Source: Candidatus Sumerlaeota bacterium (lineage in GTDB: Bacteria > Sumerlaeota > Sumerlaeia > JADFCT01). Taken from it: a DNA stretch of 5,378 nucleotides. The position numbers were made by a program, and so were the translations under genes. The stretch spans positions 1-5,378 of the forward strand of contig JAPLSP010000193.1 in NCBI GenBank assembly GCA_026398575.1, written 5' to 3'. Under the pieces are notes generated by a model that did no database searches, was not told the DNA's origin, and was given only the letters and a program-made list of their open reading frames with translations. Positions 1-5,378 of this stretch are shown piece after piece; the stretch's first letter is position 1; each line of letters starts with the position of its first letter.

Positions 1-23
1 CCCCCTTAATTGAAATACCTATG
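1..23 (-). other. Short non-coding stretch after the GH106-like gene, with a possible ribosome binding site at the edge
   Basis: After the TAG stop at 26-24 the minus strand continues for 23 bases to the window edge and ends in AATTAAGGGGG. No inverted repeat or T-run terminator is seen. The purine-rich AAGGGGG could be a weak Shine-Dalgarno site for a third gene just outside the window, which would extend the operon. This is speculative because the following bases are missing. Confidence 0.2.
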
Positions 24-3000
24 CTAGATGCTCTTTGCATAATAAATCTCCGGCGCTTGCAGCAAGCCGCTGGGATAGAGCATGTAGTTTTGAGAAAAAT
101 TTTCGCCTTCGGTTGTGAAATTCCCCGGCCCATACGCCTCGGCTTTCAACGGAATCTGATGCAGCGGGCCAAAGGTGTTGCGCCGCGTCAGGACGACTTC
201 CAGTTCGATCTCCCCGCCCATGGCAGTTTCCAGTACATCCTTGCCGCCCGGCGCCAGCGCCTCTGTGATTTCTGCCTCGTAAGGCTGCCAGGCAATCAGC
301 CGCTCTATCTTGCCCGAAGACGCCATCACCTTCACGCACGCCGCCTCGAACTTCGGCGTGACGATGAACGCGCGCTCCCCATCTCCCAGCTTGGCCGCAG
401 CCGGAATCTTATAGGTGATCGCGCCGCCATAAAACGCAAATCCCTGCGCCGTCAGATCGCCGACGGCGATTTTTTCAGGCAGCGCGGTCAGAATCTTCTT
501 CGTTCCTTCCACGCGCACACCGAAATCGCCGATCAGATAAAGCGCCTCAATATTGATCCCTTCATGAAAAATCGTTTCGCACTCCAGCTCATTGGCGCCC
601 GCTCGAAGCAGCCCGGAAGGCAGGGGAACTTTTTGAAATGCGGTATCCACCCACCACCCTTCCATCGCGGCGTTGGAGATCGGCTCGCCGTTGAGTTTCA
701 GAGAGAAGCGTTCGGGACGCTCCATGCATAAAATCACCGGCCCCTGCAGCGCCTGCTCGATATGGAAATCAAACGCCAGTCTCACCTTGCCTTTGATCTC
801 CGGCTGAGGCTGCGTTTTATTTCTGTACCACGGCTGTATCATCTCGCCTGAACGGAATGGCAGGCCGAAGGCTTTGCGCACGGCGCGATCCACTTTCAAG
901 ACTTCGGTTTCCGGCTGCCATTCCCGCTCTTCGATCCGGTAGCGCGCCATATCCAACACGCAGACGTTCGGCTCGCTCATCGCATAAGCAAACGGCCCCG
1001 CCACAGCCTCGCGACGCGTTTCTCTCAGGATCGGTTTGATGGGAAGCCCGCGTTCCTTGCGCTTCGTCAGGACGTAAACATGCGATCCCGAAGGCGCAAA
1101 ATCCGCGACGAACTCGGTGTATTCATCGCCCCATTGGGCCGGGATCGCCCAGCGCTCGCCCGTCAGGCAATCCCATTCGGCCACCTTCACGCGCTCAGAC
1201 ACGCGAATGCGCGCGCCCTTGAACCAACGCTCGCGATTGACGTTTATCGCCACCAGGTATTTGTCCGGCTGGTCCGAGCGCAACTGGCAAAAGATCTCTT
1301 CCAGGCGCCCGTCCGTCTGCGCATCCAGAATTTCCACGCGATGACGAACAATCCCCGCGCAGGCTTCGCACAAAGCGTCTTTGTCCCATGACAGATGCGT
1401 TCCGCGTATCCTCAGAGCGGCTGTGTCGCTGGATTTTACCGCGTCCGTGTATTCCGGCAATTCGCCGGCAAAAATCGCAATGCCCCCTGCGCGGATGAAT
1501 TCATCGAGCATTTTTACCGTGCTGGAGCGAATCGTCGCCATCCGCGGGATGATGACGGCGCGATACGCGGCCTGCCCGACGCGCAGGATCGCCTTACCGT
1601 TGGGATCGCGCAGGATGCGATACAGCCGCCCGATCATCTCCTCGTCGCCGTAATCGAAATCCAACTGGGCGCCGGCGAGCCAGAAGAAGATTTCCTGATA
1701 GGCTTTTTCCAGTTCCAGCAGCGGCGCCGTCTGCGCGCTCAGGCCCTTCGCCCAGCCGGAATGGATCTGGCTCCAAACGCTTTCGACCGGATTCAGGACG
1801 AGCAGGTCGCAGCAGGGCTTGCCCCGCGAAAGCATCAGCCCCAACCGCGCGAAATAGGTCTCTACCCAATGATAATCCTTCCACCATGCAGACTGATGCA
1901 GAATGCTGGCGGGGTAGTCGCGCTTGGCCTCTCCCTCCATCGTGTACCATGAGAGATGATGGCAGCGCAGATTGATTCCGAACAACGCCTGCCAGTCGCC
2001 GACGGCTTTGTGGCTCTCGAAGTTCATCTGCCAGCCCGTGCAGCCGTAGAGCTCGGACAGCAGCCACTTCTGCCCCAACTGCCGCGCCGCCGAGGCGAGC
2101 TGCTTGACGATCCAGTAATTGCGATTGCCCTCCGTCAGCACGTCCACGCCCGGATAATGCATGGTTTCATAGAATCGCATCAACGATCCCTGCATCGCCG
2201 CCTGGCTGGTCAGGCTGTCTTCGTGCAACGCGTGGCCGGTGAAGAGCAGATGATTGCGCTTGCACCATTCGTAAATCGGCTTGGCGAAACTTTCCAAAAA
2301 CATCGCCTGCAGCGTTTCCATGTAATGCCACTTCACCTGCGAGATCGCCTGCCCTTCCGCGTTCAGGAAAATCTCCGGAAGCCGTTCAATGATATCATAG
2401 CCGAACCGGCTCTTGAACCAGGCGGGCAGCGCTTCGGTCCACGGCGCCATCCACAGCCGGTTTTCGTTCGCAAGCCCAAAGCCGGTCATCACCGAGCCGC
2501 GATGCGGTTCGTCGGTGAAGATGCCCAGGATGGATTTCCCGAAGCGCGTTCCGCAGCGCTCCTTGTATTTTTCATGTGTCAGTTGGATGAAAGTTTCGGT
2601 GGCGTCGCGGCGCAGACGGTCCACGTCCGTATAGCCGTTGAAAAAAGAGGATTCCTGCATCGGTTCGACCGTGAAGACCAGCACGGTCTTGCCGCGATAC
2701 CAGCCGGAGGGCGTGTGGTTGAAGATGCGATTGCAATCCGCATAGGCGATGCCATCGAGCCGGCATGAAAACGCGGCGACAATTCCGTCATTCCACAGGA
2801 ACTGATCGCCGGGTGATTTGCGAAGGCTGATGAATTTTTGCCGGAATTCCGGGCGCGCCGTCACCATGCCGCCAGCGGCGCCGCTCGGCCAGCGATCCTC
2901 GTCATAGAGCCAGGCTTCCATTCCCAGTTTTTCCGCTTCATCGGCGCACAGGTTGGTCAGCCGGAACCATTCATCCCCGAGGTATTCCGTGATCAATCCC

Positions 3001-3161
3001 GTGCGCGAATGCGTGAAAAAGCCGCCCAGACCCATTTCTTTCATGACGTGAATCTGCCGGATCAGCTCGTCGGCCTTGAGGTCGCCATTCCAGCTCCAAA
3101 AAGGCTTGCCGCGATATTCCGCTCCCGGATTCGCGAATTGTTCCACCAGCTTTGCCATCAT
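24..3161 (-). CDS. Glycoside hydrolase family 106-like protein (putative alpha-L-rhamnosidase)
   Basis: This 1045-residue protein resembles GH106, whose characterised members remove terminal alpha-L-rhamnose from plant and algal glycans. The family-like N-terminus is clear: PFWSWNG at 20-26, the GGFFTHSRTGL segment at 46-56, and WLYDEDRWPSG at 84-94. Further motifs are FTDEP (215-219), GHALHEDS (309-316), LLSELYG (367-373) and KRDYP (413-417). E218 and E370 are the best-placed candidate catalytic acids, with E314 and E344 as alternatives; this is inference. Residues about 15-440 form the barrel, about 450-575 look glutamine-amidotransferase-like (as in beta-galactosidase middle domains), and about 600-700 are beta-rich. 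Residues about 725-885 and 886-1005 look like galactose-binding-type beta-sandwiches, the last carrying the RRNTFGPLH motif. The length suits the family. No signal peptide is visible and there are 17 cysteines, which favours the cytoplasm. The first of two adjacent ATGs is chosen because it forms the ATGA overlap and lies 8 bases after AGGAG. Rhamnose specificity is not proven, since many GH106-like proteins are uncharacterised. Confidence 0.88.
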   Translation of the reverse strand: MMAKLVEQFANPGAEYRGKPFWSWNGDLKADELIRQIHVMKEMGLGGFFTHSRTGLITEYLGDEWFRLTNLCADEAEKLGMEAWLYDEDRWPSGAAGGMVTARPEFRQKFISLRKSPGDQFLWNDGIVAAFSCRLDGIAYADCNRIFNHTPSGWYRGKTVLVFTVEPMQESSFFNGYTDVDRLRRDATETFIQLTHEKYKERCGTRFGKSILGIFTDEPHRGSVMTGFGLANENRLWMAPWTEALPAWFKSRFGYDIIERLPEIFLNAEGQAISQVKWHYMETLQAMFLESFAKPIYEWCKRNHLLFTGHALHEDSLTSQAAMQGSLMRFYETMHYPGVDVLTEGNRNYWIVKQLASAARQLGQKWLLSELYGCTGWQMNFESHKAVGDWQALFGINLRCHHLSWYTMEGEAKRDYPASILHQSAWWKDYHWVETYFARLGLMLSRGKPCCDLLVLNPVESVWSQIHSGWAKGLSAQTAPLLELEKAYQEIFFWLAGAQLDFDYGDEEMIGRLYRILRDPNGKAILRVGQAAYRAVIIPRMATIRSSTVKMLDEFIRAGGIAIFAGELPEYTDAVKSSDTAALRIRGTHLSWDKDALCEACAGIVRHRVEILDAQTDGRLEEIFCQLRSDQPDKYLVAINVNRERWFKGARIRVSERVKVAEWDCLTGERWAIPAQWGDEYTEFVADFAPSGSHVYVLTKRKERGLPIKPILRETRREAVAGPFAYAMSEPNVCVLDMARYRIEEREWQPETEVLKVDRAVRKAFGLPFRSGEMIQPWYRNKTQPQPEIKGKVRLAFDFHIEQALQGPVILCMERPERFSLKLNGEPISNAAMEGWWVDTAFQKVPLPSGLLRAGANELECETIFHEGINIEALYLIGDFGVRVEGTKKILTALPEKIAVGDLTAQGFAFYGGAITYKIPAAAKLGDGERAFIVTPKFEAACVKVMASSGKIERLIAWQPYEAEITEALAPGGKDVLETAMGGEIELEVVLTRRNTFGPLHQIPLKAEAYGPGNFTTEGENFSQNYMLYPSGLLQAPEIYYAKSI

Positions 3162-5377
3162 CTTCCCCGCTCCTGCACAATACTAACTACATTCATTCGC
3201 AAACACTTTGACATGGGCTGTGCCAATTTTTCTACGCCAGGCTTCAGCTCTAACGCAATACCTTCCTGCAAGTCTTTGCCAGTGACGGTCTTTGCGGCGC
3301 CGCCGGCCAGATCGCTAATCACGTAGCGGCGGTCGGCCTCGGTCGTGAACCACTCGGGGAACTGATTGATGCGCGGATAATCCATCGGCAGATGCATGTT
3401 GATCTTGTGACGGGGCTTGTCGAATATCAGTCGTCCGCTCCAGGCTTCATCCGCGGCAAGACTGATCATGATCACGCTGCCGTCGCGTGCCGCGCGAGCC
3501 TGGCCGGCAAGCCCTGGCTGGTCCTGCCGAACCGCTCCCACGCGCACGTCCGCGCGCCACGGCTCGGCGTGAACGCCCTGCGCCTTCATCAAGACATACA
3601 TCAGCGTCGTGCGCGCGAAGTTGCCATCGCCGTGCCATGCCTCGATGACGCCGTCGCTCTTTTGGATCGCCCACATCATGCGGATTTGGCTGTCTATCCA
3701 ATCGGCGGCCGAAGGAATCGCTTCGCGGTTGAAGAGATTGATGGCGCCCTCGATCGAGTCGGCGAAGCCGTCCGCGCTCTTGTCCGCCCAGCAGGCCCCG
3801 ATGTATTTGCCCTTCAGATTTCCGAGCGCCTTGCGCACCGCGTCGCGATACGCCTCCGTCTTATCCACCAGATACATGGTGTAGAAGCCGTCATAGTTAT
3901 ATCCCCATGTATCGCACAGACCGCCGGAATGCCCGCCCGTTTGGGGATTAATGGACGCATACAGCAGCCCATCCTCATTACGGCCAATTTCCAGCACCTT
4001 GTCATAAATCGCATGCAGCGGTTCCTGATAGGCCTTTTTCTTTTCCGGCGCCACCTGGCTGACCGCCACGTAAAGCTCGGACAGACCGTTGATGACTTCG
4101 CATCCATGATCCATCAGGCGCAGCTCTTTCATATTGCGCGTGGGATGATTTTGCCCCAGGAGGTAGTAATCTCCCAGCCGCATGGCCCAATCAAGATACT
4201 TGCGGTCGCCGGTGAACCAATAGATGCGAGTGCAGGCTTGCAGCAGATCGCCATTGACTTCGAAATTCAGCGTTGGGATTTTCCCATAAGGAGTGTCAAT
4301 CGGGGCGTTTTTCCAGATGTCATCAGTGATCCCGGTCATGCGCTCGGACCAAGGGCTGCGCCCAAGCCATTCCGTCAAAGGAATCAGGCCGTCTTTCACA
4401 TACTCCGCGCCGTCAAAAATAATGGCGTCCAGATCCAACTTCTCGCGCCGCCAGCCTTTCTTTGAAAACGAGTAGTCATCCGGCAGGTGATCCACGCGGC
4501 TCGTCAGGCGCGTCTCGGTCTTCAGGATGTCAAGCAGCCGCCCCTGCATCAGCGGGCGGTCCGTGATCGAGGCGGTCAGAACCATGAAGGGATAATTATC
4601 GGCGCCGGAGTCGCGCCCGTTCCAGTAGTTGCTCTCGCGCAGGTTGCGCGGGATCAGCCCCGTCTCGGGGTCCGCATGAGCCAGCCAGCCGTCAATATAG
4701 CGGCGGCAGCGGTAAAGCCCCTCGGCGCCCGAGCGCGCATTGCGCTCGGCCTGCCGGAAGAGCGCTTCATCCGCCGTCATCAATGTTGGCGTGGACGGTT
4801 CGCGATCCCATATCTTGCGCATCTCTGGAAAGGCCTCGCCCACCGCTACGCCCCGAGCTGGAAATTTATAGCCGGAGGCGGCCGAAGTAGTGACCGCAGC
4901 GCGATAAGAAACCGCCTTCATATCCGGCGCCGCGCCCTCCGGCTTTGATTTGCTCGTCAGTCGGATTTCGGCGATAAACGCCGGCTTGCCATTGGCGTCG
5001 GACTTGAGGGTGATCTCATATCGCTCGCCGGGCGCCCCCTCGGGGATCGGCGTTTGCAGCCAGCGATAGCCTTTATATCCGCCGTCCTTCAGCGCGATCT
5101 CGCGCTTGTTGACCGTCATCAGCGCCGAGCGCGTATCGTCCTTGGCGCCCCAAAGCAGTTCGATGAAATGCCCCGGCTGAGGCTTGACGTCGAAAGTCAG
5201 TTGAAGATCCGCATCGCCCAGGAACCGGTAACGCCGGCCCTCATAGTCCTGCCCCCCCTCGTCAAAGCGAATCCAGGCGAGAACCGTATTGCCGGATTCT
5301 TTGGGGTCGGCGCCCTCCGCCCGCCCCGCCATGAAATACAGCGCCAGCAACGAACCTCCGCATTTCAAAAAAGCCAT
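3158..5377 (-). CDS. Putative secreted six-hairpin (alpha/alpha)6 glycosidase- or lyase-like protein, family not recognised
   Basis: This 739-residue protein is probably a carbohydrate-active enzyme, but I cannot assign a family or reaction. Residues 1-23 look like a short signal peptide: Lys5, a hydrophobic stretch at about 8-18, and small residues around AEGA. Export is therefore likely. Residues about 30-165 are beta-rich and could be a beta-sandwich or carbohydrate-binding module. Residues about 195-605 are mostly amphipathic helices with aromatic- and Gly-rich loops, as in (alpha/alpha)6 toroid enzymes (GH88, GH105, GH78 and relatives). Residues about 612-725 are beta-rich. Motif-like loops with possible catalytic acids are D256/D260 (NGRDSGADNYP), E373/D377, D423/E427 (MDHGCE), D489/D496 (CDTWGYNYDG) and D584 (WHGDGNF). 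The gene opens one base from the window edge, so a start further upstream is possible. It ends in TGA inside the start of the downstream GH106-like gene. It could instead be a polysaccharide lyase or an epimerase-like protein. Confidence is high that it is a real gene, moderate for the fold and low for any activity. Confidence 0.8.
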   Translation of the reverse strand: MAFLKCGGSLLALYFMAGRAEGADPKESGNTVLAWIRFDEGGQDYEGRRYRFLGDADLQLTFDVKPQPGHFIELLWGAKDDTRSALMTVNKREIALKDGGYKGYRWLQTPIPEGAPGERYEITLKSDANGKPAFIAEIRLTSKSKPEGAAPDMKAVSYRAAVTTSAASGYKFPARGVAVGEAFPEMRKIWDREPSTPTLMTADEALFRQAERNARSGAEGLYRCRRYIDGWLAHADPETGLIPRNLRESNYWNGRDSGADNYPFMVLTASITDRPLMQGRLLDILKTETRLTSRVDHLPDDYSFSKKGWRREKLDLDAIIFDGAEYVKDGLIPLTEWLGRSPWSERMTGITDDIWKNAPIDTPYGKIPTLNFEVNGDLLQACTRIYWFTGDRKYLDWAMRLGDYYLLGQNHPTRNMKELRLMDHGCEVINGLSELYVAVSQVAPEKKKAYQEPLHAIYDKVLEIGRNEDGLLYASINPQTGGHSGGLCDTWGYNYDGFYTMYLVDKTEAYRDAVRKALGNLKGKYIGACWADKSADGFADSIEGAINLFNREAIPSAADWIDSQIRMMWAIQKSDGVIEAWHGDGNFARTTLMYVLMKAQGVHAEPWRADVRVGAVRQDQPGLAGQARAARDGSVIMISLAADEAWSGRLIFDKPRHKINMHLPMDYPRINQFPEWFTTEADRRYVISDLAGGAAKTVTGKDLQEGIALELKPGVEKLAQPMSKCLRMNVVSIVQERGR
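3170..3174 (-). promoter_or_regulatory. Ribosome binding site (AGGAG) for the GH106-like gene
   Basis: On the minus strand the sequence reads GCAGGAGCGGGGAAGATG. AGGAG lies 8 bases before the ATG at 3161, an optimal Shine-Dalgarno spacing, and 11 bases before the second ATG at 3158. It sits inside the last codons of the upstream gene. Together with the ATGA overlap (3161-3158) it supports the chosen start and suggests translational coupling, with ribosomes finishing the first gene and re-initiating on the second. Confidence 0.75.
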
Positions 5378-5378
5378 C

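Noticed and set aside
21..731. Plus-strand open frame of 236 codons at the left edge.
   Set aside because: It is antisense to the C-terminal beta-sandwich of the GH106-like protein, has no recognisable motif and is Arg-rich.
1594..2067. Minus-strand open frame of 157 codons in another frame within the GH106-like gene.
   Set aside because: It is out of frame with a continuous, family-matching protein, so it does not indicate a frameshift. The GH106-like frame has conserved motifs before, within and after this stretch.
1956..2768. Plus-strand open frame of 270 codons antisense to the GH106-like gene.
   Set aside because: It covers the most conserved part of the GH106-like catalytic domain on the opposite strand, and its composition is typical of an antisense shadow frame.
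3392..4465. Long plus-strand open frame of 357 codons antisense to the first gene.
   Set aside because: Its translation is rich in Arg, His, Ala and Pro with no domain pattern, and it lies wholly inside a well-supported minus-strand gene. Open antisense frames of this kind are common in GC-rich coding DNA.
5330..5365. Alternative starts for the first gene: TTG at codon 10 after a GGAGG-like sequence, and ATG at codon 16.
   Set aside because: Both would remove the positively charged n-region and all or part of the hydrophobic core of the signal peptide, and the GGAGG to TTG spacing is short. The ATG at 5377 gives a better leader.
1..5378. Search for tRNA or rRNA genes, insertion-sequence ends, CRISPR-type repeats or a riboswitch.
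   Set aside because: The two genes occupy practically the whole window, and by eye no periodic repeat, terminal inverted repeat or structured non-coding stretch stands out.

Overview
The window is almost wholly coding and holds two large minus-strand genes, read right to left. They are joined by a 4-base ATGA start/stop overlap and so form part of one operon. Only about 23 bases at the left edge and one base at the right edge lie outside them. There are no RNA genes, mobile elements, CRISPR arrays, clear terminators or recognisable promoters.

The first gene in transcription order (5377 to 3158) encodes a 739-residue protein. It has a short signal-peptide-like N-terminus, a beta-rich N-terminal region, a long helical middle that looks like an (alpha/alpha)6 'six-hairpin' carbohydrate-active enzyme fold, and a beta-rich C-terminal region. 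I do not recognise its family. The second gene (3161 to 24) encodes a 1045-residue protein whose N-terminal motifs match glycoside hydrolase family 106-like proteins, the family that contains alpha-L-rhamnosidases. Its visible layout is a (beta/alpha)8-type catalytic region, a glutamine-amidotransferase-like region, and several beta-sandwich regions. It has no visible signal peptide.

Together they read as a piece of a glycan-degradation locus. An exported helical-toroid enzyme would act on a polysaccharide or oligosaccharide, and a GH106-like enzyme would remove rhamnose or a related sugar. The substrate cannot be fixed from the window. The DNA is moderately GC-rich by eye and the internal gene start has a classical AGGAG ribosome binding site. 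This, together with two large carbohydrate-active enzymes in one operon, suits a glycan-degrading bacterium of the Planctomycetota/Verrucomicrobiota/Lentisphaerota type or an environmental lineage of similar habit. That placement is an inference with low confidence.

The most notable items are the unassigned first protein, its tight coupling to a GH106-like enzyme, and the apparent difference in cellular compartment between the two products.
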